Source: Pelomonas sp052436255 (lineage in GTDB: Bacteria; Pseudomonadota; Gammaproteobacteria; Burkholderiales; Burkholderiaceae_C). Taken from it: a DNA stretch of 64,000 bases. The notes under the pieces are model-generated. The model worked only from the letters and a program-made list of their open reading frames with translations. It ran no database searches and was not told the DNA's origin. The stretch is taken from assembly GCA_052436255.1 (NCBI GenBank), contig JBQVNP010000010.1, forward strand, positions 14,576 through 78,575, given 5' to 3'. Shown one piece after another: positions 44,151 through 56,607 of this stretch. Position 1 is the first letter of the stretch. Every line of letters begins with the position of its first letter. A program made the translations under genes and the position numbers.

Positions 44151-46220
44151 TCAGGACCGCTGCGGACTGCGCAGCGCGTTGACGAAGTCACGCTGTCGCG
44201 CTGTGGGCGGCGGCGTCATCAGGCTAACCAGCATCAAGGCCAGCGCACCGGCCGGCACTCCGAACAGGCCGGCGGACGCCGGATGAATGCTCCAGACCAG
44301 CGTCACCGGGCCGGGCAGCCCGACCAGGGCCCTGAGCCCCGGATGAGCCACCACGAGATAGATCACGCACACACCCAGGCCCGTGAGCATGCCGGCCAGC
44401 GCACCTGCCCGGTTGGCCCGGCGCCAGAACACGCCTGCGACCAGGGCCGGAAAGAAGGTCGACCCGGCGATGGAGAAGGCCGCCGTGACAACGGCCAGGA
44501 TGTCCGCCGGACGGCTGGAGGCCACTGCCGCTGCAGCCAGCGCCGCGGCCAGCAGCAGCGCCTTGGACAGCGTGACCCGCCGCGTGCGCGAGGCCTCGGG
44601 GTTGATGGCCTTGTAGTAGAGGTCGTGCGACAGCGCGCTCGAAATGGCCAACAGCAGGCCGTCCGCCGTGGACAGCGCCGCTGCCAACCCGCCAGCGGCA
44701 ACCATGCCCGAGATCACATAGGGCAGGCCACCCAGCTCGGGCATGACCAGCATGACGAGATCCGGGTGCAGGCGCAGCTCACCCAGCTGAAGCAGACTGT
44801 CGCCATTCAGGTCCACGGCCGACAGCAGGGTCGGGTCGACGCGCTGCCACTGGCGTATCCAGGCGGGCAGCTGGTCAAAGCTCGTGCCGACCAAGCCGTT
44901 GAAGACCTCGGTCTTGACCATGACGGCCAGAGCGGGCGCGGTCAGGTAGAGCAGGCAGATGAAGACCAGCGACCAGGCCACCGACTCGCGCGCCGCTGCG
45001 ACGGAAGGGGTCGTGTAGTAGCGCGTCAGCAGATGGGGCAGGCCGGCCGTGCCCACCATCAGGCACAGGGCCAGCGCGATGAAGTTGCGGCGTGCCTCGC
45101 TGGCCTGTTCGCGCTCTGCCGGCGTGCCGTCGGGGTTGCCGGCAAACGGTTGCGCGTGCGGCACCAGGCCGGACAGCGGCTGGGCAAGGCGAATCTCGCT
45201 GACCTGATCGCGCCGCCAACGCTCCTCGGCCTCGGCCGGCGTGCGCGGCAGGGCCGCGCGCTGCTTCTCGGCGGCCTGGATCTGCGCCAGCGGCGCATCC
45301 GCAGCCTTCAATGCCGCAACGCTGGCCGCCGCCCTCGCCTGTTCTTCGGCCAGTGCCCTGGGTACGTCGGCCAGACGCATCGCGGCGGCTTCGGCGCGCT
45401 GCTGGTGGATGGCACGCACCTGCAGCTCGGCCGGGTCGCGGATCAGCTCGCTCTCGCGCTCGGCGAGCTGGTGCAGCTGCTGGCCGTAGACCAGCTGGGG
45501 CAGCGGCCAGCCGGTCTGCTTGACACTGAGCCAGATGACCGGCACCAAGTAGGCCAGGATCATGATCAGGTACTGCGCCACCTGCGTCCAGGTCACGGCG
45601 CGCATGCCGCCAAGGAAGGAGCAGACCAGCACGCCGCCCAGGCCGACGAAGACGCCAACCTCGAAACCCAGGCCGGTCAGCCGCGTCGTGATGAGCCCGA
45701 CCCCGTAGATCTGAGCCACCAGATAGACGAAGGACACCAGGATGGCCGCTGCAGCACTGACCAGCCGAAGCGCGCGGCTGTCGAAACGCTCCGCCAGGAA
45801 ATCGGCCAGCGTGAACTGGCCGAAACGACGCAGATAGGGCGCTATGCACAGGGCCACAAGCACGAAGCCCCCCGTCCAGCCCAGTACATAGGCCAGGCCG
45901 GCATAGCCGCTGGCGTAGAGCGTGCCTGTCAGGCCGATGAAGGTCGCGGCGCTCATCCAGTCGGCACCCGCAGCCATGCCGTTGTAGAGCGGCGGCACGC
46001 GGCGGCCGGCAACGAAGTACTCGGCAGGATCGGTGGTGCGGCAGAAGATGCCGATGACGGCGTAGACCAGCACCGTCGCACCGAGGAAGGTGTAGCCAAT
46101 CCAGGCCTTGGGCAGTCCGCGCTGCTCGGCCAGGCCGAGCACGATCACGAGGGCGATGAAGCTCAGTACGAAGAGGGAATAGCGGCGGTGCAGATGGCGG
46201 GAGGACACGGCAGCGATCAT
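44151..46220 (-). CDS. Sodium:solute symporter family protein (VC_2705 type)
   Basis: A 689-residue inner-membrane transporter of the SSS family, nearest to the acetate/pyruvate permease-like VC_2705 group; substrate unproven. Around 13 hydrophobic helices are visible. The family hallmarks are YFVAGRRVPPLYNGMAAGADWMSAATFIG, GVLVCSFLGGMRAVTWTQVAQY and AAALSTADGLLLAISSALSHDLY (sodium-site region), read in pieces. A hydrophilic insertion of about 130 residues (about 240-370, Ala/Glu/Arg-rich, probable coiled coil) lies between membrane segments, longer than in most symporters. Its start overlaps the T-run of the ppsA terminator. Confidence 0.9.
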   Translation of the reverse strand: MIAAVSSRHLHRRYSLFVLSFIALVIVLGLAEQRGLPKAWIGYTFLGATVLVYAVIGIFCRTTDPAEYFVAGRRVPPLYNGMAAGADWMSAATFIGLTGTLYASGYAGLAYVLGWTGGFVLVALCIAPYLRRFGQFTLADFLAERFDSRALRLVSAAAAILVSFVYLVAQIYGVGLITTRLTGLGFEVGVFVGLGGVLVCSFLGGMRAVTWTQVAQYLIMILAYLVPVIWLSVKQTGWPLPQLVYGQQLHQLAERESELIRDPAELQVRAIHQQRAEAAAMRLADVPRALAEEQARAAASVAALKAADAPLAQIQAAEKQRAALPRTPAEAEERWRRDQVSEIRLAQPLSGLVPHAQPFAGNPDGTPAEREQASEARRNFIALALCLMVGTAGLPHLLTRYYTTPSVAAARESVAWSLVFICLLYLTAPALAVMVKTEVFNGLVGTSFDQLPAWIRQWQRVDPTLLSAVDLNGDSLLQLGELRLHPDLVMLVMPELGGLPYVISGMVAAGGLAAALSTADGLLLAISSALSHDLYYKAINPEASRTRRVTLSKALLLAAALAAAAVASSRPADILAVVTAAFSIAGSTFFPALVAGVFWRRANRAGALAGMLTGLGVCVIYLVVAHPGLRALVGLPGPVTLVWSIHPASAGLFGVPAGALALMLVSLMTPPPTARQRDFVNALRSPQRS

Positions 46221-46226
46221 GGCAAT

Positions 46227-46261
46227 AAAAAGCCCGGGTTCCCCTGCGGAGAACCCGGGCT
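46227..46261 (-). terminator. Rho-independent terminator after ppsA
   Basis: A perfect 10-bp stem (AGCCCGGGTT at 46231-46240, AACCCGGGCT at 46252-46261) is followed on the minus strand by TTTTTATTG. It separates ppsA from the symporter gene downstream. Confidence 0.93.
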
Positions 46262-46280
46262 GATCAGGGACGAAGCCTGC

Positions 46281-48677
<2,397 letters not shown>

Positions 48678-48831
48678 GGGGAAACTCCGGGAGGTTGAAA
48701 AACCGGTCTCGCCGCGTCGTCGTGGCCGGGTGCCGAGCAAGGGTGCTCAAGGCAGGCGTGGCTCCATCCGTTTCTGGATTCTTCTGGGAGGAGGGAAGCA
48801 CGCATGGGCTGTTCGCGGGGAATTGCGGGCG

Positions 48832-48860
48832 ATTCTAGGCGCAGCGTACCGGCGTGTAAC
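48832..48860 (-). promoter_or_regulatory. Probable ppsA promoter
   Basis: On the minus strand GTTACA (48860-48855) and TAGAAT (48837-48832) are 17 bases apart. The transcript would start near 48825, leaving an untranslated leader of about 150 bases before ppsA. Confidence 0.5.
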
Positions 48861-48946
48861 CGCTCGGGGCCGTGCACTATGCCCGCCTGATCGCAGCCTG
48901 GTCCGCTGGCTATCATGGTCACGACTTGACTCTGCAGGCCACTGCC

Positions 48947-49768
48947 ATGACCGCCAGAACCGTCTACTTCGTCTCTGACGGCACCGGCATCACCGCCGAG
49001 ACCTTCGGCAACTCCATCCTCGCCCAGTTCGCCATCAAGGCGCGCCACGTACGCCGGCCCTTTGTCGACTCGGCCGAAAAGGCCCATGCCGTCGTCGACG
49101 AGATCAACGAGGTCGCCGCGCGCGAAGCGCATCGGCCCATCGTCTTCGCGACCCTCGTGGACCGCGACGTGCTCAAGATCGTGCGCGAGCACTGCCAGGG
49201 CCGGGTGATGGACATGTTCGGCACCTTCATCGAGCCACTGGAAGACGAGTTCGGCGTCAAGAGCAACCACCGCGTGGGGCGCTTTTCGGACGTGGCCGAG
49301 AGCCAGGAATACCACGACCGCATTGAAGCCATCAACTTCTCGCTGGCCCATGACGACGGCCAGAGCAGCAAAAACCTGGATGTCGCCGACGTCATCCTCG
49401 TCGGCGTCTCGCGCTCCGGCAAAACGCCGACGTCGCTCTACCTGGCCATGCAGCATGGCATCAAGGCCGCCAACTATCCGCTGATCCCCGAGGACTTCGA
49501 GCGCCGCAAGCTGCCGCCCTCGCTGATGCCACACCGCCGCAAATGCTTCGGGCTGACCATCGATCCCGAGCGCCTTTCGTCCATCCGCAACGAACGCCGC
49601 CCCGGCAGCAAATACGCCGACCTGCTGAACTGCCGCTACGAGGTCAACGAGGCCGAGGCCATGATGAAGCGCGAGGGCATCGCCTGGCTGTCTTCCACGC
49701 ACAAGTCCATCGAAGAGATCGCGACGACCATCCTGCGCGACATCCGGCCGGACCGGCTGATGTACTGA
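48947..49768 (+). CDS. ppsR: PEP synthase regulatory protein (kinase/pyrophosphorylase)
   Basis: Bifunctional DUF299 protein that inactivates PEP synthase by ADP-dependent phosphorylation of a threonine and reactivates it by phosphate-dependent pyrophosphate release. 273 residues from the ATG at 48947 (E. coli 277). The N-terminus is TVYFVSDGTGITAETFGNSILAQF. The P-loop GVSRSGKTPTSLYLA begins near residue 152, and KCFGLTIDPERLSSIRNERR follows. Divergent from its target ppsA. Confidence 0.96.
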   Translation: MTARTVYFVSDGTGITAETFGNSILAQFAIKARHVRRPFVDSAEKAHAVVDEINEVAAREAHRPIVFATLVDRDVLKIVREHCQGRVMDMFGTFIEPLEDEFGVKSNHRVGRFSDVAESQEYHDRIEAINFSLAHDDGQSSKNLDVADVILVGVSRSGKTPTSLYLAMQHGIKAANYPLIPEDFERRKLPPSLMPHRRKCFGLTIDPERLSSIRNERRPGSKYADLLNCRYEVNEAEAMMKREGIAWLSSTHKSIEEIATTILRDIRPDRLMY

Positions 49769-49797
49769 TGCCGGCGCAAGCGCGCTTGCTGATGGCG

Positions 49798-51254
49798 CTA
49801 GTGGCTTGAGAGCCCCGCGTAGATCTCGACATAGCGGCGCGCTGCGGCGTCCCATCCAAAGCGCTGCCGCATCGCTGCCGTGCGCACCCCCGCCCAGCAA
49901 GTCTGCCGGCCCCACAACGCAAACGCCCGGCGCAGCGCGCGGCGATAGGCGTCGGCCGTGAAGGCGTTGAAGACAAAGCCGGTGGCCGTGCCGGCGGCGA
50001 GGTCTTCCAGCGTCGTGTCGACCACCGTGTCGCCCAGGCCACCGACGCGGTGCACCAGCGGCAGTGCGCCGTAGCTCAGGCCGTAAAGCTGGGTCAGTCC
50101 GCAGGGCTCGAAGCGGCTGGGGACCAGGACGACGTCGCTGCCGGCGTAGATGCGGTGGGCCAGGCCTTCGTCCATGCCGATGCGACGGGCGATCCGGCTG
50201 GGGTGCCTGGCCGCAGCATCGGCAAAGGCCGCTTCGAGGCGGGCATCGCCGCTGCCCAGGATGACAAGCTGGCCGCCTGACTCGATCAGATCGGTCAGCG
50301 CCTCAAGCACCAGCGGCAGACCCTTCTGCTCGGTCAGGCGGCTGACGATGCCGAAGAGGGGGGCATCGGGATTCACAGCCAGGCCGCATTCGCTTTGCAG
50401 CGCGGTCTTGCAACGTGCCTTGCCCGAGGCGTCGTCGGCGTCGTAGCGCGCGGCGATGGCGTCGTCGTGCGCGGGCGACCAGACCCCATAGTCCACGCCA
50501 TTCAGGATGCCGTGCAGCGCGCTCGCCCGGTGGCGCAGCAGGCCGTCAAGGCCGCAGCCCTGATCGGGCGCCTGGATCTCGCTTGCATAGCTCGGGCTCA
50601 CCGTCGTGATCGCGTCGGCGAAGTGCAGGCCGGCCTTCATGAAGCTGACCTGGCCATAGAACTCCAGGCCCTCGACGGCGTAGTGCGTGGCGGGCAGGCC
50701 GAGGTCGCAAAAGTGGTCGGCCGAGAACAGGCCCTGATAGGCGAGGTTGTGGACTGTGAACACCGTGCGCGCCTCGGTACGTCGGCGCGCGCGGCTGGCG
50801 GCGATGTGGGCACAAGCCAGGCCGGCATGCCAGTCGTGGGCATGCACGACCTCGGGGCGCCAGGCCGGGTCCACACCCTCGGCCAGGCGGGCAGCGGCCA
50901 GGCCGAGCAGGGCGAAGCGGCGGTGGTTGTCCGCGTAGGCGATGTCTCCGGCGTCCGCATAGGGGTTGCCGGGGCGGTCGAAGAGGCCAGGCGCATCCAG
51001 CACGTAGACCGGCATGTCGAAACCCGGCAGGCGGCCGCGCAACAGCGCCGCCCGCCCCTCGCTCCACGGCAATGCGACAGGGGCGACGGCGCATTCCTGC
51101 GTCAGGGCATCGCGGATGGCTGGAAAGCCCGGCACCAGCAAGCGCGGCTCCGCGCCGGCAGCGGCAAGTGCCGCAGGCAAGGCGCCAGCCACATCGGCCA
51201 GGCCACCGGTCTTGAGCAGCGGGTAAAGCTCCGCACTGACTTGGAGAACGCGGG

Positions 51255-51258
<4 letters not shown>
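49798..51258 (-). CDS. glgA: Glycogen synthase (ADP-glucose type)
   Basis: Glycosyltransferase family 5 enzyme extending alpha-1,4-glucan from ADP-glucose. 486 residues. The ADP-glucose lysine is Lys16 in LLKTGGLADVAGALP. HDWHAGL, VFTVHNLAYQGLF and the C-terminal RFEPCGLTQLYGLSYG (retaining E-x7-E motif) are present. The start is a GTG at 51258 whose bases overlap the glgC stop (GTGA), so glgC and glgA are translationally coupled. glgB and glgX are not in the window. Confidence 0.96.
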
Positions 51259-52514
<1,256 letters not shown>

Positions 52515-52583
52515 GGCGATCTCTCCAAAGCGAACGCCTGCAGTTTGCACCGCCCGATGTGTCGTCCCGCTGCGGGCTTCTCC

Positions 52584-53768
52584 TCAGCAGCCGGTTTCAG
52601 CGCTTTCGTCGGCGGCGGCCTGGGCCAGCGCGCGCTCGAAGGCGCTGCGGCTGGGGGTCTCGACAAAGACGCAGCGCTTGCGGTGCCGCTTGCAGTGGTC
52701 CTTCACGCGCCAGTAGGCGTCATGGCTGATGCAACCGGTCTGACAGATGACGAGGTCGGCCGCAGCGAGCTGGGGCTCGAGCTGCGCCGGCTTGTGCTCG
52801 CTGCCGCCGTCATGGTGCAGGAAGTGCGCGCCACAGCCCTCCACCGCCTGGCGGTATTGCGGCACGCTGCCGCCACGACCGCCGACGCACAGCACGACAC
52901 GTTGCTCCAGCTTGACCGGCACGGTGACGGGGACGTCGATGCCGGATGCGGGCTCGGCCACATCGGGCGGCACCGCCGGCAGCCGCGAGGCGAGCCGGCT
53001 GACCTCGCGCTGCAGCGCCTGGTTGCGCTCGATCTGCTCGGCCAGGCGCTCGCGCAGGGCTTCGCGCTCGGGCAGATCGGGCCGCGCGGCCTGCCAGCGC
53101 ATCACCTGTTCCTGCGCCTGCGCCAGTTGCGTCTGCAGGCTGATCTGCGCTGCGCGCATACGCAGCTTCTCCTGCTCCCACGCCTGCTGCTCGCGGGCAC
53201 GCTCCAGGCTCCAGGTGGTCACGCGCTGTTGAACCGCGGCGTACTCGTTTGCAAGTGCCTGATGCTCGGCGGCCAGCTCGCGATGGCGGCTCAGGTCCAC
53301 CCGCTGCGCGGCGCCGACCTGATGCTGCAGCATGTGGACCTGGCCCAGCACGCGCATTTCCAGCCACTCGTCGCAACGCGCATGGGTCAGCGTCGCCCAC
53401 AGCGCGCCGGCAATGGCTTCACCCTGCACCGCGCGGGCGCGCCACCAGGCCATCAGCGACTCGCGGCATTTGGCCTGGGCGGCGCTGCGCAGGTCGAGGG
53501 CAAAACGCTGCTCCAGGTCCCTCTGCACCGCCTCGGCGACAGCATTGCGGCGCGCGGCCGCCGTGACCAGGCTGCAGTGCAGCGTGTAGTCGTCCTCGTC
53601 GCCTTGCAGCACCAGCAGCCGCTTGGCAAGCTGACGCACACGCTCCAGCGGCATGCAGACGCCGATGACGGGGCAATGGGCATGGCTGCCCAGCTCCCAG
53701 AGGCGGCGGCGGCGTGAGCCGGTGGTGGGTGGGGTGGCGGCGTGCGCGGCGCAACAGCTTTCGGCCAT
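52584..53768 (-). CDS. DUF2325 domain protein with coiled coil
   Basis: A 394-residue cytoplasmic protein of unknown role. The N-terminal third is helical with HCPVIGVCMPLERVRQLAKR at about 31-50. A long coiled coil (about 170-270, Gln/Arg/Glu-rich) links it to the C-terminal DUF2325 domain (about 290-385). That domain has a Rossmann-like start VVLCVGGRGGSVPQYRQAVE, HHDGGSEHKP, and a cysteine/histidine cluster in VICQTGCISHDAYWRVKDHCKRHRKRC, possibly a metal site. It lies 61 bp after hemP and probably shares its Fur-controlled transcript, suggesting a part in iron or heme status. glgC follows 69 bp later. Confidence 0.88.
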   Translation of the reverse strand: MAESCCAAHAATPPTTGSRRRRLWELGSHAHCPVIGVCMPLERVRQLAKRLLVLQGDEDDYTLHCSLVTAAARRNAVAEAVQRDLEQRFALDLRSAAQAKCRESLMAWWRARAVQGEAIAGALWATLTHARCDEWLEMRVLGQVHMLQHQVGAAQRVDLSRHRELAAEHQALANEYAAVQQRVTTWSLERAREQQAWEQEKLRMRAAQISLQTQLAQAQEQVMRWQAARPDLPEREALRERLAEQIERNQALQREVSRLASRLPAVPPDVAEPASGIDVPVTVPVKLEQRVVLCVGGRGGSVPQYRQAVEGCGAHFLHHDGGSEHKPAQLEPQLAAADLVICQTGCISHDAYWRVKDHCKRHRKRCVFVETPSRSAFERALAQAAADESAETGC

Positions 53769-53829
53769 GCGGGGTCTCCGGTGGAGGCGCGGGCGGGCGG
53801 CGGCTGGCTGGCGCGGGGTGACGACAGTT

Positions 53830-54024
53830 TTACTTCGTCAGGATGAGCTTGCCCTGCGCGGTGACGCGCAGGCGGTAGACCTGCTGGTGGTGGACGATGA
53901 AGACCTCACCGCGGCGACCGAGCAACGCGGCACTGTCGATACGAGGGGCCGCCCCGGCGCCAGCGAGGGAACCGGGCGGGGAAGGCGGTGTCAGCGCTTG
54001 GCGCGGCGGGACATCAACAGGCAT
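53830..54024 (-). CDS. hemP: Hemin uptake protein HemP
   Basis: A 64-residue protein. The C-terminal half (SAALLGRRGEVFIVHHQQVYRLRVTAQGKLILTK, read in parts) is the HemP/HmuP domain with its invariant KLILTK end. In Burkholderiales HmuP acts as an activator of heme-uptake gene transcription rather than a transporter. A perfect Fur box lies 14 bases upstream of the ATG at 54024, so expression should rise in iron starvation. No heme receptor gene is in the window; the next gene on the strand encodes the DUF2325 protein. Confidence 0.93.
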   Translation of the reverse strand: MPVDVPPRQALTPPSPPGSLAGAGAAPRIDSAALLGRRGEVFIVHHQQVYRLRVTAQGKLILTK

Positions 54025-54037
54025 GTCGCCATGTTAT

Positions 54038-54052
54038 TGAGAATCATTCTCA
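54038..54052 (-). promoter_or_regulatory. Fur box upstream of hemP
   Basis: TGAGAATCATTCTCA is a perfect 7-1-7 palindrome, matching the core of the Fur consensus. It sits just upstream of hemP, so it should repress hemP when iron is plentiful. Confidence 0.9.
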
Positions 54053-54089
54053 GTTGCAAGGGCGCGGTGTCCCCAGTGCGGGCGACGGC

Positions 54090-54860
54090 TCAGCAGCGCT
54101 GCCGATGACTTTCGTAAAGGCAGATGGCGGCAGCCGCAGCGACGTTGAGGGATTCCTCCCCGCCCGGCTGCGGGATGCCGACGGTCAGGGCGCAGCGGGC
54201 CATCAATTCGGCTGAAACGCCCTGCCCCTCATGGCCCATGACCCAGGCGCAAGGAGAGGGCAGCGTGACACCGTGCAGCCGCTGATCCGTATGCGAGCTG
54301 GTCGCGATAAGGGGCACGGCCAGCGCGGCCAGGTCGTCGGCCGCCAAGCCTTCGATCAGGCGCAGGCCGAAATGGGCCCCCTGCCCTGCGCGCAACACCT
54401 TCGGCGACCACAACGCCGCCGTGCCCTTGATGGCCAGCACCTGGCGCACGCCAAAAGCCGCCGCACTGCGCAGGATGGCCCCTACATTGCCCGCATCCTG
54501 CAGACGGTCCAGCACAACGCTGGCGACATTCGCATCGATGGCCGGTGCGTCGGGCAGCGTCAGTTCCGCGCCGATCTGGGCGGGCGACTCCAGGGCGCTC
54601 AGACCCTTGAACAGCGCCGTCGGTACGACCAGCGCCCGCGGTGCAGTCTGGGCCAGTGCCGCCAGGGCCGCGTCCTGCAGTGCCGCCTCGGTCAGCACGA
54701 CCAGAGCCGGCCGCCAGCCGCGGTGCAGGGCCGCACGCAGCAGGTGGTCGCCTTCGACCCAGACGCTGCCCGCCTTGCGATAGCCGTTCGCGTCGGCGGT
54801 CAGCTTGCGCAGTCGGACGAGCGCCGGGTTGTCGCGCGACGTGACGGGGTCGAACTTCAT
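54090..54860 (-). CDS. TrmH/SpoU family RNA 2'-O-methyltransferase
   Basis: A 256-residue SPOUT methyltransferase; the N-terminal substrate-binding domain resembles the L30e-like fold (VWVEGDHLLRAALHRGWRPALVVLTE). The C-terminal knot domain has the three SpoU motifs: LDRLQDAGNVGAILRSAAAFG, AWVMGHEGQGVS and IPQPGGEESLNVAAAAAICLYE. It modifies rRNA or tRNA ribose; which nucleotide is not evident. The ATG overlaps the rnhB stop (ATGA). Last gene of the long lpx operon. Confidence 0.93.
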   Translation of the reverse strand: MKFDPVTSRDNPALVRLRKLTADANGYRKAGSVWVEGDHLLRAALHRGWRPALVVLTEAALQDAALAALAQTAPRALVVPTALFKGLSALESPAQIGAELTLPDAPAIDANVASVVLDRLQDAGNVGAILRSAAAFGVRQVLAIKGTAALWSPKVLRAGQGAHFGLRLIEGLAADDLAALAVPLIATSSHTDQRLHGVTLPSPCAWVMGHEGQGVSAELMARCALTVGIPQPGGEESLNVAAAAAICLYESHRQRC

Positions 54861-55462
54861 GCGAGCGGGTTCTTCGTCACGTCCAGGCAGACCTCGCGCA
54901 CCGGCGCGAAGCTGCGGCGGTGCCAGGGGCTGGCGCCGTGCTGCTTGAGCGCGGCAAGGTGCTCGGGCGTGGAGTAGCCCTTGTGCGCGGCAAAGCCGTA
55001 CTGCGGATGGCTGTCATGCATCTGCTCGCAGAACAGGTCGCGCGCGACCTTGGCCAGGATGCTGGCCGCCGAGATGGCCTGCACGGTCGCATCGCCCTTC
55101 ACGATGGCCTCGGCGGGGACGGACAGCACCGGCAGCCGGTTGCCGTCGATGCGTACGAAGGCGGGTTTGAGCCGCAGTCCGGTCACCGCACGCTGCATGG
55201 CCAGCATCGTGGCCTGCAGGATGTTGATGCTGTCGATCTCCTCGTGCGTGGCGTGCGCAATGCAGCAGCACAAAGCCTTGGCGCGGATCTCGTCATAGAG
55301 ACGCGCGCGCTTGGCCGGGGTCAGCACCTTGGAATCGGCCAGGCCCTTGATGGGCTGCAGCTCGTCCAGGATGACGGCGGCCGCAAACACCGGGCCGGCC
55401 AGCGGGCCACGGCCGGCCTCGTCCACCCCGGCGATGAGGCCCGACGGCGTCCAGTCGAGCAT
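54857..55462 (-). CDS. rnhB: Ribonuclease HII
   Basis: Removes ribonucleotides misincorporated in DNA. 201 residues from the ATG at 55462 (E. coli 198). Active-site acidic residues are in IAGVDEAGRGPLAGPV (Asp-Glu), the IDGN motif (Asp), and the Asp of LFCEQMHDSHPQYGF region. The start at 55462 gives the usual short leader and follows the lpxB stop by 7 bp; the alternative at 55498 would overlap lpxB. This second RNase H, besides rnhA at 741-1223, is normal. Confidence 0.96.
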   Translation of the reverse strand: MLDWTPSGLIAGVDEAGRGPLAGPVFAAAVILDELQPIKGLADSKVLTPAKRARLYDEIRAKALCCCIAHATHEEIDSINILQATMLAMQRAVTGLRLKPAFVRIDGNRLPVLSVPAEAIVKGDATVQAISAASILAKVARDLFCEQMHDSHPQYGFAAHKGYSTPEHLAALKQHGASPWHRRSFAPVREVCLDVTKNPLA

Positions 55463-55469
55463 GACCTGC

Positions 55470-56603
55470 TCAGGCTTGGATAAGCGTCGCGATGGCATCG
55501 CTGGCGCGCTGCGCGGTGTCTTGGCGCAGCAGCTCGTGGAGTTGGACAAAACGCCCGTGCAGGGCCGCGCGGCGCGGCGCGTCGGCGAGCAGCGACTCGG
55601 CCTCGCGGGCCAGGTTCTCGGGCGTGCAGGCGTGCTGGATCAGCTCGGGCACGAGGAACTCGCGCGCCAGGATATTGGGCAGACCCACCCAAGGCAGCAG
55701 GCCCCTGCCCTTCATGCGCCACCAGTTCAGCGCATTCATGCGATAGGCGATGACCATGGGGCGCTTGAACAGCGCTGCCTCCAGCGTGGCGGTGCCGCTC
55801 GCCACCAAGGTCAGGTCGCAGGCCGCAAGCACCGCATGGGACTGACCGTCGACAAGCTCGATGTCGACGCCGCCAGGATTCCTCAGCAACGGCTCGACGA
55901 GGCTGCGCAGGCCGGGCACCACGGGCATCACGAAGCGGCGGCCTGGCTTGGCCAGCAGCCTGGCCGCGCCGATCAGCGCAGGCGCGATGTAGTTGATCTC
56001 GCTCTTGCGGCTGCCGGGTAGCAGTGCGATCACGGTGTCGGATTCCGAAAGGCCGAACGCCTCGCGGGCCGCCGCGCGCGGCGGCTCCAGCGGGATGGCA
56101 TCAGCCAGCGGATGGCCGACATAGGTGGCACCGATGCCTGCCTTGTGCAAGACCTCGGGCTCGAAGGGGAACAGGCACAGCACATGGTCGGCCGCGCGCT
56201 TGATGGTCTCGACACGCTCGGGCCGCCAGGCCCAGATGGACGGGCAGACGAAATGGACCGTCTTGATGCCCGCCTCGCGCAGCCGCGTTTCCAACCCGAA
56301 GTTGAAGTCGGGCGCATCGACGCCGATGAAGACATCCGGCCGGTTCGAGATGAGGCGCGTGCCGAGTTGCCTGCGGATGGACAGCAGCTCGCGGATGTTC
56401 AGCAGCGCGTCGACGTAGCCGAAGATGGACAGCTTGCTGTGCGGCCACCAGGTCTCGAAGCCCTGGGCCAGCATCTTCGGGCCGCCGATACCCTGCGAGG
56501 TCAACCCAGGCCAGCGCGCACGCAACCCCTGCAGCAGCAAGCTCGCCAGCAGGTCGCCGCTGGCCTCGCCGGCCACCATGCCCAGGCGGGGCGCGGTCTG
56601 CAT
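55470..56603 (-). CDS. lpxB: Lipid-A-disaccharide synthase
   Basis: Condenses UDP-2,3-diacylglucosamine with lipid X to give the lipid A disaccharide; peripheral inner membrane. 377 residues from the ATG at 56603, 4 bp after the lpxA stop. Motifs: MVAGEASGDLLASLL, GIGGPKM, FIGVDAPDFNFGLE, CPSIWAWRPERVETIK, YVGHPLAD, LLPGSRKSEI and VASGTATLEAAL. Family-typical length. Confidence 0.97.
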   Translation of the reverse strand: MQTAPRLGMVAGEASGDLLASLLLQGLRARWPGLTSQGIGGPKMLAQGFETWWPHSKLSIFGYVDALLNIRELLSIRRQLGTRLISNRPDVFIGVDAPDFNFGLETRLREAGIKTVHFVCPSIWAWRPERVETIKRAADHVLCLFPFEPEVLHKAGIGATYVGHPLADAIPLEPPRAAAREAFGLSESDTVIALLPGSRKSEINYIAPALIGAARLLAKPGRRFVMPVVPGLRSLVEPLLRNPGGVDIELVDGQSHAVLAACDLTLVASGTATLEAALFKRPMVIAYRMNALNWWRMKGRGLLPWVGLPNILAREFLVPELIQHACTPENLAREAESLLADAPRRAALHGRFVQLHELLRQDTAQRASDAIATLIQA

Positions 56604-56607
56604 CGGA

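Noticed and set aside
55463..55549. Longer RnhB N-terminus
   Set aside because: It would overlap lpxB by many codons; the ATG at 55462 gives the usual family start and length.
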